A DNA stretch of 64,000 nucleotides, taken from Gammaproteobacteria bacterium. Its GTDB lineage: Bacteria > Pseudomonadota > Gammaproteobacteria > Burkholderiales > Rhodocyclaceae. Made by a program: the position numbers and the translations under genes. Each line of letters begins with the position of its first letter. The first letter of the stretch is position 1. Location of the stretch: the NCBI GenBank assembly GCA_018828385.1, contig JAHJVE010000021.1, positions 160,005 to 224,004 on the forward strand, written 5' to 3'. This document shows positions 9,405 to 18,795 of this stretch, in pieces. The notes beneath the pieces were generated by a model. The model was not told the DNA's origin and searched no databases. It worked only from the letters and a program-made list of their open reading frames with translations.

Positions 9405-10307
9405 ATGAGCACCACGCAACGAAAATTGATCGTGATGTTCGCCGACGTTTCAGGCAGTACCGCGCTTTTCGAGCGACTTGGCGACAAAGAGGCCATGCAT
9501 GCAGTGGAACGTTGCCTCAAGCGCATGAAACGCTCGATCGACGGCTACAAGGGCAAAACTGTTCAGATCGTTGGCGACGAATTACTCGGCGCCTTCGAAA
9601 CGGCCGAAGATGCCTGCCAGGCTGCCATTGACATGCAACAGCGCATAGCCGATCTGCCGCCCGTCTCAGGGTTGAAACTGACCATTCGCATCGGCCTGCA
9701 CTGCGGCGAAGTCGCCGATGACGGCAAAAAGCTGACCGGCTTGGCCATATCGACCGCCGCCCGCATTGCCGGCATTGCCCGCCGTAACCAGATTTTGTGC
9801 AGCTCCCTTCTGGTCAAGGCACTGGCTGAACCGAGCTTCATTTCCACCGACCCAGTCCCGGAGCTTGGTACAGTCCCGGAAGATGGTGAAGCGCTGGCGC
9901 TTTTCCAGATCAATTGGCCAAGCTATCAAGCGGGCAGCGTAATTTCGGCCCACTCGACTTTCGGCACCAATAAAGCAGCGCCTCCCGAACGCCTGTGCGT
10001 TCGCCATCGCGGCAAGGCCTTCCTGCTCGACGACAAGACCCCGGTCCTGACCATCGGACGCGATCTCGGCTGCAAACTGATCATCGACGACCGCAAGGCA
10101 TCCCGACAACATGCGCGGGTAGAATGGCGGGGTGATGGCTTCTTTCTCGTCGACACGAGCACGAACGGCTGCTTTGTCACGCTATCCGGGCGCCAGGAAG
10201 TGATGATACGGCGCCATGAAATTCAGCTCGAGAACAGGGGCCAGATCTGTTTCGGTAACTCCGGCGCCGATCCCTTGGCTGAAATCGCCGAATTCGAACT
10301 CCTTTAA
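9405..10307 (+). CDS. adenylate/guanylate cyclase domain protein with C-terminal FHA domain
   Basis: A 300-residue soluble protein. Residues about 5-150 form a class III nucleotide cyclase domain (VMFADVSGSTALFERLGDKEA, then IVGDELLGAFETAEDA and RIGLHCGEVADDGKKLTGLAI). Residues about 205-295 form an FHA phosphothreonine-binding domain (LTIGRDLGCKLIIDDRKASRQHARVEW, DTSTNGCFV). The FADVSGST metal-binding motif is present, so cyclase activity is plausible but not shown. The FHA domain would dock it to a phosphorylated partner. A strong hairpin terminator follows immediately. Confidence 0.88.
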   Translation: MSTTQRKLIVMFADVSGSTALFERLGDKEAMHAVERCLKRMKRSIDGYKGKTVQIVGDELLGAFETAEDACQAAIDMQQRIADLPPVSGLKLTIRIGLHCGEVADDGKKLTGLAISTAARIAGIARRNQILCSSLLVKALAEPSFISTDPVPELGTVPEDGEALALFQINWPSYQAGSVISAHSTFGTNKAAPPERLCVRHRGKAFLLDDKTPVLTIGRDLGCKLIIDDRKASRQHARVEWRGDGFFLVDTSTNGCFVTLSGRQEVMIRRHEIQLENRGQICFGNSGADPLAEIAEFELL

Positions 10308-10313
10308 ATGGAA

Positions 10314-10337
10314 ATCGGCCATCCGCAGATGGCCGAT
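10314..10337. terminator. bidirectional intrinsic terminator hairpin
   Basis: A perfect 10-bp inverted repeat, ATCGGCCATC / GATGGCCGAT, with a 4-base CGCA loop, seven bases after the cyclase/FHA stop and between two convergent genes. On the minus strand it is followed by TTTCCATTT, so it may serve the psiF-like gene as well. Confidence 0.75.
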
Positions 10338-10356
10338 TGAACTCCAAGCGAATTGC

Positions 10357-10614
10357 TTACTTGGCTGCGGCGTCAGCTGCGCACTTCTTCATAAAGCTGT
10401 TCTTGGCAGCGCCAGCCAGTTTCTTTTCCTTGGCAGCAGTGGCACAGGCAGCATTTTCCGGAGGAGCACCGGCGTCGCGGGTGCATTTTTTCATAAAGCT
10501 GTTCTTGGCGGCCCCGGCCAGTTTTTTCTCGGCAGCCTTGGCAGCGCAATCGTCAGCGGCGTAGGCAGTCGTGGCAGCGAATGCAACAATCAACAGACCA
10601 ATCAATTTCTTCAT
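10357..10614 (-). CDS. PsiF-repeat family secreted small protein
   Basis: 85 residues with a Sec signal peptide (MKKLIGLLIVAFAATTAYA, cleavage after AYA near residue 19) and two copies of the PsiF repeat, each containing KKLAGAAKNSFMKKC. PsiF of enteric bacteria is a phosphate-starvation-inducible protein of unknown function; the Cys residues could pair in the periplasm. The start was chosen at MKKL, with GAGGGGA a few bases upstream, rather than an upstream in-frame Met that lacks a signal sequence. Confidence 0.85.
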   Translation of the reverse strand: MKKLIGLLIVAFAATTAYAADDCAAKAAEKKLAGAAKNSFMKKCTRDAGAPPENAACATAAKEKKLAGAAKNSFMKKCAADAAAK

Positions 10615-10663
10615 TGGGAGTCCCCTCTCTCTAAGTTTGAAAAGCCAGAGCACTATCGGCCAT

Positions 10664-11599
10664 TCATGCGTCATCGTCAAGCATGGTGCGCTGCTGACGA
10701 TCGATGAAATCCTGCATGCTGTCTATCCCCCGCAGTTGAAGTATCGTGTTGCGTACAGCCGCTTCGAGCAACACAGCGAGGTTGCGGCCAGCAGCCACGG
10801 GAATGACCACCTTGCGTATCGGCACCCCCAACACCTCGTGGGTCTGCGCGTCGAGCGGCAGACGTGGCGCGTCGGCGGCGGTGGCTGTTTTTTGCAGATG
10901 AACAATCAGCTTGAGCTTCATTTTTCGGCGCGATGCCGTTTCGCCAAAGATTGTCCGGATATTGAGCAAACCGAGCCCACGTACCTCGAGAAAGTCACGC
11001 AGCATGCCGGGGCAGCGACCTTCAATGGTAGTCGGCGCGATGCGGGCCATTTCCACCACATCATCAGCAACCAAGCCGTGCCCTCTGGAAATGAGCTCCA
11101 GAGCCAGTTCTGATTTACCGACTCCGGAGTCACCGGTTATCAGGACGCCCATACCGAGCACATCCATGAATACGCCATGAAGGCTGACTGTATCGGCCAG
11201 TCGTGCTGACAGGTAGATACGCAACAGATCAATGATCGCCGAACAGGGCTTGGGCGAAAAAATCAGCGGAGTTTTTAACTGGGTACAGGTCTCAACAACC
11301 AGTGGTGGCGGCGTCAACCCGTCCGCGACGATCACCGCAGGCGGCTGTGCGCCAAGAAGGTCACCGAGCATTTGTGCGAAGCGACGCTCGCCAATGCGCA
11401 TGGCCCATTCGTATTCTGCAAGGCCGAGAACCTGCAGACGTTCCGGGTGAATGATATTGATGTGACCAACCAGATCGGCACCGTAGTTGTTGGAGCCTTT
11501 GATCTCAATACGGCGATCAGCCTGCGGAACAATATTCCAGTTCAACAGCAGTTTTTCGCGGTTGTCCTCGTAAAGCTGAACCAGGCTTACGTGGCGCAC
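10664..11599 (-). CDS. hprK: HPr kinase/phosphorylase
   Basis: A bifunctional enzyme that phosphorylates and dephosphorylates a serine of the phosphocarrier HPr, or in proteobacteria the NPr-like protein. The 311-residue protein has the N-terminal HprK domain and a C-terminal P-loop domain with GDSGVGKS (about residues 153-160) and the family signature ELRGLGLLNI-like EVRGLGLLNIRTIFG. It probably starts at GTG (MRHVSLVQL). It lies 9 bases downstream of ptsN on the same strand; together with rpoN and hpf it forms the nitrogen PTS regulatory block, which modulates carbon/nitrogen balance rather than sugar uptake. Confidence 0.95.
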   Translation of the reverse strand: MRHVSLVQLYEDNREKLLLNWNIVPQADRRIEIKGSNNYGADLVGHINIIHPERLQVLGLAEYEWAMRIGERRFAQMLGDLLGAQPPAVIVADGLTPPPLVVETCTQLKTPLIFSPKPCSAIIDLLRIYLSARLADTVSLHGVFMDVLGMGVLITGDSGVGKSELALELISRGHGLVADDVVEMARIAPTTIEGRCPGMLRDFLEVRGLGLLNIRTIFGETASRRKMKLKLIVHLQKTATAADAPRLPLDAQTHEVLGVPIRKVVIPVAAGRNLAVLLEAAVRNTILQLRGIDSMQDFIDRQQRTMLDDDA

Positions 11600-11608
11600 G
11601 AACGAAGC

Positions 11609-12055
11609 TCAGCCTTGAAATAGAGCAACAATGGCGGCCGGATCAGCCGCAGCATGGAGCTTTTCGCGGAATGCCCGATCCGAAAAGTTCTGGGCCAACT
11701 CGGAAAGTATCTGCAAATGCTGCTCTGTCGCTTGCTCGGGAACCAATAAAACGAAGAGCAGATCAACGGGACGGCCATCCGGGGAATCGAACGGCACTGG
11801 CGTAGCCAGACGCAGGAAGGCGCCGACGGCCTGTTTCAGCCCCTTGATTCGACCGTGGGGAATCGCCACCCCCTGGCCGAGGCCGGTAGAACCGAGCTTC
11901 TCGCGGGCGAACAGGCTATCGAAAATGATTGATCGGGCTAGGCCGAGGCGATTTTCGAAAAGCATGCCAGCCTGCTCGAAGACCCGCTTCTTGCTGCTGG
12001 CTTCAAGATCGAGCAGAACCTGATCGGCTGATAGAAGGTTGATTAAGGGGTTCAT
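11609..12055 (-). CDS. ptsN: PTS IIA-like nitrogen-regulatory protein PtsN
   Basis: 148 residues, the expected length of EIIA(Ntr). The phosphorylatable His67 sits in GVAIPHGRIKG. In relatives the protein accepts phosphate from NPr and regulates potassium transport, nitrogen metabolism and polyhydroxybutyrate turnover. It lies between hpf and hprK on the minus strand. A strong terminator hairpin upstream, in the gap from hpf, suggests ptsN-hprK may receive less transcription than rpoN-hpf or have its own promoter. Confidence 0.94.
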   Translation of the reverse strand: MNPLINLLSADQVLLDLEASSKKRVFEQAGMLFENRLGLARSIIFDSLFAREKLGSTGLGQGVAIPHGRIKGLKQAVGAFLRLATPVPFDSPDGRPVDLLFVLLVPEQATEQHLQILSELAQNFSDRAFREKLHAAADPAAIVALFQG

Positions 12056-12065
12056 AGAAGCTTGA

Positions 12066-12101
12066 GAAAAACAAAGGCCGCGACCTGTTACGGCGCGGCC
12101 T
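12066..12101 (-). terminator. intrinsic terminator after hpf
   Basis: On the minus strand an 8-bp stem AGGCCGCG / CGCGGCCT is followed by TTTGTTTTT, in the 55-base gap between the hpf stop and the ptsN start. It would terminate or attenuate transcription coming from rpoN-hpf before ptsN-hprK. Confidence 0.8.
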
Positions 12102-12110
12102 GTTCAGCGC

Positions 12111-12437
12111 TTATTCAGCGGCGGTATGCAGCCCCGGCTTGTCACCGCGATGGTGGTCCTGGACCTTTTGCTTGTATTTCTGAACCTGACGGTCCAACTT
12201 GTCGAACAAGGCATCGATAGAGGCGTAGAGGTCGTCACCGGACTCTTCGACATGGATGTCCTTACCCGGAACATGAAGGGTGACTTCACCTTTCTGCTTG
12301 AGCTTTTCAACCGACAGTACGACGTTAACGCCGGTTACCTTGTCGAAATGGCGGATCACGGGATCAAGCTTGTTTTCGACGTATTCGCGAAGTGCCGGGG
12401 TAACTTCAATGTGGTGACCACTAATCTGCAGATTCAC
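12111..12437 (-). CDS. hpf: ribosome hibernation promoting factor (short form)
   Basis: A 108-residue YfiA/HPF-type protein that binds the 30S subunit in the decoding region during stationary phase and helps make inactive 100S dimers. Typical residues are [24 protein letters not shown] and [22 protein letters not shown]. The short length and lack of the C-terminal dimerisation domain place it with the short HPF proteins of beta- and gammaproteobacteria. It follows rpoN by 15 bases, the usual order. Confidence 0.95.
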   Translation of the reverse strand: MNLQISGHHIEVTPALREYVENKLDPVIRHFDKVTGVNVVLSVEKLKQKGEVTLHVPGKDIHVEESGDDLYASIDALFDKLDRQVQKYKQKVQDHHRGDKPGLHTAAE

Positions 12438-12452
12438 TTTATTCTCCTCTCT

Positions 12453-13925
12453 CTACAGGGTCTTGCGTAAATTGACCGGTGGGATGTTGAGCGACTCGCG
12501 GTATTTTGCAACCGTCCGTCTGGCAACTACGATTCCCTGCTGGCCTAGTATTTCGGATAATTGACTATCCGACAAGGGCTTCTTGCCATCCTCGGCCGAG
12601 ATCAACTGCTTGATCAATGCCCGAATGGCCGTAGCAGAACAGGCGCCACCGGTATCGGTGGAAACATGACTGCCGAAGAAGTATTTGAGTTCGAAGATGC
12701 CGCGCGGCGTCGCCATGTATTTCTGGCTGGTAACGCGCGATACGGTCGACTCGTGTAAACCGAGAATATCGGCGATTTCTCGCAGGACAAGAGGCCGCAT
12801 GGCGACTTCGCCGTGTTCGAAGAACTGGCGCTGGCGGTCGACGATGGCCTGCGTCACCCGATGAATTGTCTCGAAACGCTGCTGAACGTTCTTGATCAGC
12901 CAGCGGGCTTCCTGCAACTGCGTCGACAGATTGCCGTTACCGCGCCGCTGTTTGGCGAGAATCTCGGCATAGAGGCGATTGATGCGCAGGCGCGGATAGG
13001 CGTCGGGATTGGTGTAAGCCGTCCACTTTCCCTTGAGCTTCTTCACGATCACATCGGGCGTGATATAGCGCGCTTCTATTTGGGAAAAACGGGCTGCCGG
13101 CCGCGGGTTCAAGCTCGTAATGAGAGCCTGCGCAGCCTTCAGGGCTTCGTCATCGCAACCGGTCAGCCGACGGATCTTGACGAAATCGCGGGCGGCCAGC
13201 AGTTCGAGATGTTTCTGGACAATAGTCAGTGCCAGTTCCCGGGGCTCACTACCGCATGGCTGCGCCTTGAGCTGCAGGGCAAGGCATTCCTGCAGGTTGC
13301 GGGCGCCGATACCGACCGGATCGAAATTCTGGATGTGGTGCAGTGCGATTTCCAGTTCTTCAATTTCGATTTCGTATTCCGGCGGCAGGGTCTCCAAAAG
13401 CTCTTCGAGCGACGCCGACAGGTAACCGTCATCATCGAGGGCTTCGATCAGAAAGCGAACCAGGCTGCGGTCGCGTTCCGAAACCTGGGTCATTCCCAGT
13501 TGCCAGCCAAGATGATCGCGCAGGCTGATGGTCGTGCCATGAATGTCCTGGGAATCGCCGTCGTCGTCTTCGTCGCGCCCAGCCCCGGTAAAGGTACCGG
13601 CGTCGGATGCCCAGCGGTCATCGTCAACATCGGACGGAGCTGACGGAACATCCTGCTCGCGATCATCGCGAGCGTCGCGCTCTTCGCGCTCAGCCTTTTG
13701 CTCGCGTTCGCCTTCCGAAGTCTGGGGCGAATCGAATTGCTGGGCACTGGTGAAAGTATCACCAGCGTGTTCGTCCTCGCGCTCAAGCATCGGATTTTCG
13801 AGCAAATAGCGCTCGATTTCCTGCTGCATTTCGATCGTCGACAGCTGAAGCAGCTTGATCGACTGCTGCAGCTGAGGGGTCAGCGCCAGATGTTGGGAAA
13901 GTTTTAGCTGGAGTGCCGGCTTCAT
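12453..13925 (-). CDS. rpoN: RNA polymerase sigma-54 factor
   Basis: 490 residues. Region I is Gln/Leu-rich (MKPALQLKLSQHLALTPQLQQSIKLLQLS) and binds activator and core polymerase. An acidic region II follows (about 55-120), then the core-binding domain. The helix-turn-helix and the invariant RpoN box ARRTVAKYRE lie at residues 468-477, where the protein reads the -24 promoter element. It lies between lptB (27 bases upstream) and hpf. It directs transcription of nitrogen, motility and other activator-dependent promoters. Confidence 0.97.
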   Translation of the reverse strand: MKPALQLKLSQHLALTPQLQQSIKLLQLSTIEMQQEIERYLLENPMLEREDEHAGDTFTSAQQFDSPQTSEGEREQKAEREERDARDDREQDVPSAPSDVDDDRWASDAGTFTGAGRDEDDDGDSQDIHGTTISLRDHLGWQLGMTQVSERDRSLVRFLIEALDDDGYLSASLEELLETLPPEYEIEIEELEIALHHIQNFDPVGIGARNLQECLALQLKAQPCGSEPRELALTIVQKHLELLAARDFVKIRRLTGCDDEALKAAQALITSLNPRPAARFSQIEARYITPDVIVKKLKGKWTAYTNPDAYPRLRINRLYAEILAKQRRGNGNLSTQLQEARWLIKNVQQRFETIHRVTQAIVDRQRQFFEHGEVAMRPLVLREIADILGLHESTVSRVTSQKYMATPRGIFELKYFFGSHVSTDTGGACSATAIRALIKQLISAEDGKKPLSDSQLSEILGQQGIVVARRTVAKYRESLNIPPVNLRKTL

Positions 13926-13952
13926 CGGTTGGAGTTGGTTTCTATCTACCGG

Positions 13953-14687
13953 TCAGAGCTTGAAGTGCTCGCCGAGATAAACCTTTCGTACGCTTTCATT
14001 ATCGACGATTTCGTCCGGACGTCCAGCCGCCAGAACATTTCCGGCGTTGATAATGTAAGCATGGTCGCAAATTCCCAGCGTCTCGCGGACGTTGTGGTCG
14101 GTAATCAGGACGCCGATTCCGCGTTCCTTGAGGAAGCGGATGATTTTCTGGATTTCGAGCACGGCGATTGGATCGACACCAGCAAACGGCTCATCGAGCA
14201 GAATGAACCGTGGGTTGGTAGCCAAGGCACGGGCGATTTCGACCCGGCGCCGCTCGCCACCGGAGAGGGCCGCTGCATTGACATGGCGAACATGGCTGAC
14301 GTGCAGCTCGGCCAACAGGCCCTCGAGGCGATCATTGAGTTCGGCGGCCGGCAAATTGAGCAGTTCGAGGATCGCCCTGATGTTTTCCTCGACATTGAGC
14401 TTGCGGAACACCGAGGCTTCCTGCGGCAGGTAGGAAAGGCCCAGCCTCGCCCGGCTGTGCATCGGCAGATGGGTCAGCCGGCTATCGTCGATATAGACCT
14501 CGCCGCCATCGGCGGCGACCAGCCCGACGATCATGTAGAAGCAGGTCGTCTTGCCGGCACCATTCGGGCCGAGCAGGCCGACGACCTCACCTGATTTGAC
14601 CTCGAAGGAGACATCCTCGACGACAGTGCGCGCCTTGTAACGCTTCTTGAGATTCAGGGCCGAGAGCTTGGCCGCCGGCATGGTCAT
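13953..14687 (-). CDS. lptB: LPS export ABC transporter ATP-binding protein LptB
   Basis: The ATPase that powers extraction of lipopolysaccharide from the inner membrane with LptF, LptG and LptC. 244 residues from the ATG that overlaps the recX stop as ATGA; an ATG two codons later is an alternative. Motifs are Walker [11 protein letters not shown]-loop [11 protein letters not shown], signature LSGGERRR, and Walker [14 protein letters not shown]. Unlike the usual lptC-lptA-lptB-rpoN order, the gene upstream here is recX, so lptA and lptC must lie elsewhere or upstream genes have been replaced. Confidence 0.94.
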   Translation of the reverse strand: MTMPAAKLSALNLKKRYKARTVVEDVSFEVKSGEVVGLLGPNGAGKTTCFYMIVGLVAADGGEVYIDDSRLTHLPMHSRARLGLSYLPQEASVFRKLNVEENIRAILELLNLPAAELNDRLEGLLAELHVSHVRHVNAAALSGGERRRVEIARALATNPRFILLDEPFAGVDPIAVLEIQKIIRFLKERGIGVLITDHNVRETLGICDHAYIINAGNVLAAGRPDEIVDNESVRKVYLGEHFKL

Positions 14688-15107
14688 TCGTCTACTCCCT
14701 GCATGGCCCGCCGAATGGCGTCGCCGGAAAAGCCGCGATATTGCAGGAAACGGATCTGTTTGGCACGTTCTTCGGCTGATTCCGGCGGTCGACCGAACTT
14801 TTTGCCCCAAATTGCCCGGCAACGCTCGGTCTCGTTTCCGGCTTCGGGCAGGGCACTGGCAATGTCGTCATCGCCGACGCCTTTTTGCCGCAGTTCTTGC
14901 TTCAAACGGGCATTGCCGTATCGGCCGGCCCGCGCCACGACGCGCTGTGTCGCGTAGCGCTGATCGGAAAGCAGGCGCTCACTTTGCAGCGTGTCGAGCA
15001 CACTTTCCAACTCGTCGGCCGAGTCGGCATGCGGTGCGAGCTTGGCCAGCAGCTCGGCCCGGCAGTAATCACGCCGGGTGAGCAATTGGAGGGCTCGCAC
15101 GCGCAGT

Positions 15108-15115
<8 letters not shown>
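14684..15115 (-). CDS. recX: recombination regulator RecX
   Basis: A 143-residue all-helical protein that caps RecA filaments and limits strand exchange. Recognisable blocks are [20 protein letters not shown], the YA..RV..R...[14 protein letters not shown] repeat, and a final [19 protein letters not shown]. It starts 8 bases inside the end of recA and its stop overlaps the lptB start, so recA-recX-lptB are likely translationally linked and SOS-inducible in part. Confidence 0.92.
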
Positions 15116-16136
<1,021 letters not shown>

Positions 16137-16275
16137 GGTATTACCTCGGAAATTTGAGCGGATTATGGCACAGGGGCCAAAGATGGAATAGAAATTGCTG
16201 AGCTTGATCGACTGGCTGATTTTTCAGATATGCATTCGTCAGACGTCAATTTCAGTGATCCTGCGGAAGGAGCAG

Positions 16276-16303
16276 GGTATATTCCCAGCCCGTCCCGCTT
16301 CAA
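16276..16303 (-). promoter_or_regulatory. candidate recA promoter
   Basis: On the minus strand TTGAAG and TATACC are separated by 16 bases, close to a sigma-70 -35/-10 pair, with the LexA box immediately upstream. The leader to the recA ATG would be about 130 bases. It is a pattern match only. Confidence 0.5.
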
Positions 16304-16309
16304 CATTAA

Positions 16310-16329
16310 TACTGTGTATAAACACAGTA
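16310..16329. promoter_or_regulatory. LexA (SOS) box
   Basis: The palindrome TACTGTGTATAAACACAGTA matches the CTGT-N8-ACAG SOS operator with extra symmetric bases on each side. It lies 173 bases from recA and 8 bases before the ATG of a small divergent membrane-protein gene, so it could control both directions. Confidence 0.9.
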
Positions 16330-16337
16330 CATTTACC

Positions 16338-16574
16338 ATGACTGCTTGGCAAGAAAATTCTGCATTCAAATCAAGGCTCGGCAAACTGCTGCTGGGCGCT
16401 GCGCTGGTTGCCCTGACTGGCTACGGCTGGGCAAAGCCGGCAGCGTGGTACTGGTGGGCGAGCCGGGCTACCGATCACCGTGTCTGCGCTCAAACCTCTC
16501 CCGGCGGCGGCTGGTTTCGCGAGTCCGTTGCATTCAAGGACAGCGCCTGCAGCATTCGGGTCAGGTCATTTTGA
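16338..16574 (+). CDS. small membrane protein, putative SOS-controlled
   Basis: A 78-residue protein that I do not recognise: a short polar N-terminus, one hydrophobic segment (LGKLLLGAALVALTGYGWA, about residues 14-32), an aromatic patch (AAWYWWAS), then a C-terminal part with two Cys (VCAQTSPGGGW and DSACSIRV). It looks like a single-pass membrane or secreted protein. The ATG is only 8 bases after the LexA box and has no Shine-Dalgarno sequence, so initiation may be leaderless, or the start may be further upstream at 16230. Its stop overlaps the TTG start of rluA (TTGA), which suggests coupling. Confidence 0.55.
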   Translation: MTAWQENSAFKSRLGKLLLGAALVALTGYGWAKPAAWYWWASRATDHRVCAQTSPGGGWFRESVAFKDSACSIRVRSF

Positions 16575-17224
16575 CCGCCTACGTCCCGCCGCCCGATAAC
16601 GGCCTGCCGGTCATTTTTGCCGATGATTCGATCATCGTCGTGGACAAGCCGGCCGGGCTGCTCTCGGTGCCGGGGCGCGGCGAAGGCATGGACGATTGCC
16701 TGGCGGCGCGCGTCCAGGCGCGATTTCCCGATGCGCTGACGGTACATCGGCTCGACATGTCGACCTCCGGCCTGCTGGTTCTGGCGCGGGGCGCCGAGAT
16801 GCACCGGTTGCTGTCGCGTTTTTTCCGCGAGCGTCAGATCGACAAGCGTTACCTTGCCGTCGTCCATGGACTGATGGGCGAGGATAGGGGCGAGGTTGAG
16901 CTGCCGCTCATCTGCGACTGGCCGAACCGGCCGCGGCAGAAGGTCGATTTCGAGATCGGCAAGCCGTCGCTGACCCGGTTTCGTGTCGTCAGCCGCGATC
17001 CGGAGGCCAATACGACACGCGTCGAACTCGAGCCGGTGACTGGCCGCTCGCACCAGTTACGCGTCCACATGGCTTCGCTCGGCCACCCGATTCTCGGTGA
17101 CGATCTCTATGGCGGCGAAGCGACCGCGCTGGCCGATCGACTGCTGCTGCACGCCATGGATTTGGGCCTTTTTCACCCGTCGACCGTAGCCGCGTTGCAA
17201 TTTCATTCCGACGCCCCGTTCTGA
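16571..17224 (+). CDS. rluA: pseudouridine synthase RluA
   Basis: The dual-specificity synthase that makes pseudouridine at 23S rRNA position 746 and tRNA position 32. I chose the TTG at 16571, which gives MTAYVPPPDNG and 217 residues, the length of RluA; the longer frame shadows the upstream small gene. Catalytic Asp62 lies in HRLDMSTSG. The RluA-specific stretches LICDWPNRPRQKV and GRSHQLRVHMASLGHPILGDDLYG are clear, distinguishing it from RluB/C/D. The start overlaps the stop of the SOS-linked small gene. Confidence 0.92.
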   Translation: MTAYVPPPDNGLPVIFADDSIIVVDKPAGLLSVPGRGEGMDDCLAARVQARFPDALTVHRLDMSTSGLLVLARGAEMHRLLSRFFRERQIDKRYLAVVHGLMGEDRGEVELPLICDWPNRPRQKVDFEIGKPSLTRFRVVSRDPEANTTRVELEPVTGRSHQLRVHMASLGHPILGDDLYGGEATALADRLLLHAMDLGLFHPSTVAALQFHSDAPF

Positions 17225-17295
17225 CGTCGCGAAAGCGCGCAACAACCTTATAATTTCCGCGTTTTCAACCTCTTGGCCCGCTCGTCGTCGCGCCC

Positions 17296-18795
17296 ATGCT
17301 GCTCTGGTTCGTCATCCTCTACCTGCTCGTCTCGGTTGGCATCGGCCTCTTCGCCGCAACGCGCGTCCATAACGCCAAGGACTTTGCGGTAGCCGGGCGT
17401 TCGCTGCCATTTCCGGTGGTCATGGCGACGGTCTTCGCCACCTGGTTCGGTGCCGAATCGATATTCGGCATTTCCTCGACCTTCCTCAAGGACGGCCTGG
17501 GCGGCATCGTCGCCGATCCTTTCGGCTCGTCGATTTGCCTGATCCTGGCCGGCATCCTGTTTTCGCGCTACCTCTACAAGCTCAACATCATCACGCTGGG
17601 CGACTTTTACCGGCTGCGCTACAACCGCACAGTCGAAATCCTAACCACCCTGTGCATCGTGGTCTCCTATCTCGGTTGGGTCGCCGCCCAGACGAAGGCT
17701 CTCGGACTGCTCTTCTCCGTGGTTTCCGACGGTGCCATCAGCGAGGCCGCCGGCATGTGCCTCGGCACCGCGCTGGTCCTGACCTACACGATTTTTGGCG
17801 GCATGCTGTCAGTCGCCATACTCGACTTCGTCCAGATGATCGTCATGCTCGGCGGCCTGCTGCTCATTGCCTTCCTCGTCGCCGGCAAAGTCGACGGTGG
17901 TGCCGGCGCGGTCATCAGTCATGCAGCCGGGGCCGGAAAGTTCACTTTTTTCCCCGATGGCGATCCGTGGCTTTGGCTCACCTTTGTCGGCTCGGCCGTC
18001 ACCATGATGTTCGGCTCCATACCGCAGCAAGACGTTTTCCAGCGCGTCACCTCGGCCAAGACCCAGCGCATCGCGCTCTGGGGGTCGGTCACCGGCGCCT
18101 CGCTGTATTTCGTCTTCACCTTCGTCCCGATCTTCATTGCCTATGCCGCAACGCTGGTCGATCCGGCCCGCTTCGGCGGGATGGTCGATCAACAAGCCGA
18201 GCAGATCATTCCGACTCTGGTCAGTCAGCAGATGCCGCTGATTGCCCAGGTCTTGTTTTACGGTGCGGTGCTTTCGGCCATCATGAGCACCTCGTCAGCA
18301 ACCTTGCTGGCGCCGTCGGTCACCTTTTCCGAAAACATCATCCGCGGCCTCATGCCATCGATGGGTGATCGTCAGTTTCTTTTCGTCATGCGCTGCGTCC
18401 TATTCATTTTTGCGCTTCTTGTGCTGACTTTTGCGCTGAACTCCACATCGACTATCTTCCAGATGGTCGAAGGGGCCTACAAAATCACCCTGGCCGGCGC
18501 CTTTGCGCCGCTGGTCGGCGGCATCCTCTGGCGCCGCGCCACGACACAAGGCGCGCTGTGCTCAATCTTCGGCGGCGTCGTCTCGTGGCTGCTGGTCGAA
18601 CTGCTGATCGGTCAGACCAGTCTCGTTCCGCCCCAACTGATCGGGCTGGCCGTCAGCATCCTCGGCATGATCGCCGGTTCCCTGCTGCCGCAATGGGTTG
18701 GCCATCCACTGCCACACGAAGACATCCATGCCGCTCTGCACCATCGCGCCGCGGCGGAAACCCACCACGCCACGGAACATCCGCATCACCACTGA
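17296..18795 (+). CDS. sodium:solute symporter family protein
   Basis: A 499-residue polytopic protein of the SSS family with about 13 membrane helices. The N-terminus carries the family run AKDFAVAGRSLPFPVVMATVFATWFGAESIFG, and the sodium-site region reads SAIMSTSSATLLAPSVTFSENI. The substrate is not predictable; relatives move proline, pantothenate, acetate or urea. The C-terminal tail is strikingly His-rich (about 12 His in the last 35 residues, ending HHH), which could bind metal. It appears to be a single gene. Confidence 0.88.
   Translation: MLLWFVILYLLVSVGIGLFAATRVHNAKDFAVAGRSLPFPVVMATVFATWFGAESIFGISSTFLKDGLGGIVADPFGSSICLILAGILFSRYLYKLNIITLGDFYRLRYNRTVEILTTLCIVVSYLGWVAAQTKALGLLFSVVSDGAISEAAGMCLGTALVLTYTIFGGMLSVAILDFVQMIVMLGGLLLIAFLVAGKVDGGAGAVISHAAGAGKFTFFPDGDPWLWLTFVGSAVTMMFGSIPQQDVFQRVTSAKTQRIALWGSVTGASLYFVFTFVPIFIAYAATLVDPARFGGMVDQQAEQIIPTLVSQQMPLIAQVLFYGAVLSAIMSTSSATLLAPSVTFSENIIRGLMPSMGDRQFLFVMRCVLFIFALLVLTFALNSTSTIFQMVEGAYKITLAGAFAPLVGGILWRRATTQGALCSIFGGVVSWLLVELLIGQTSLVPPQLIGLAVSILGMIAGSLLPQWVGHPLPHEDIHAALHHRAAAETHHATEHPHHH

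Noticed and set aside
14758-14775. TGGCACG-type sigma-54 promoter in recX
   Set aside because: The -12 element lacks the required GC; it is coding sequence.
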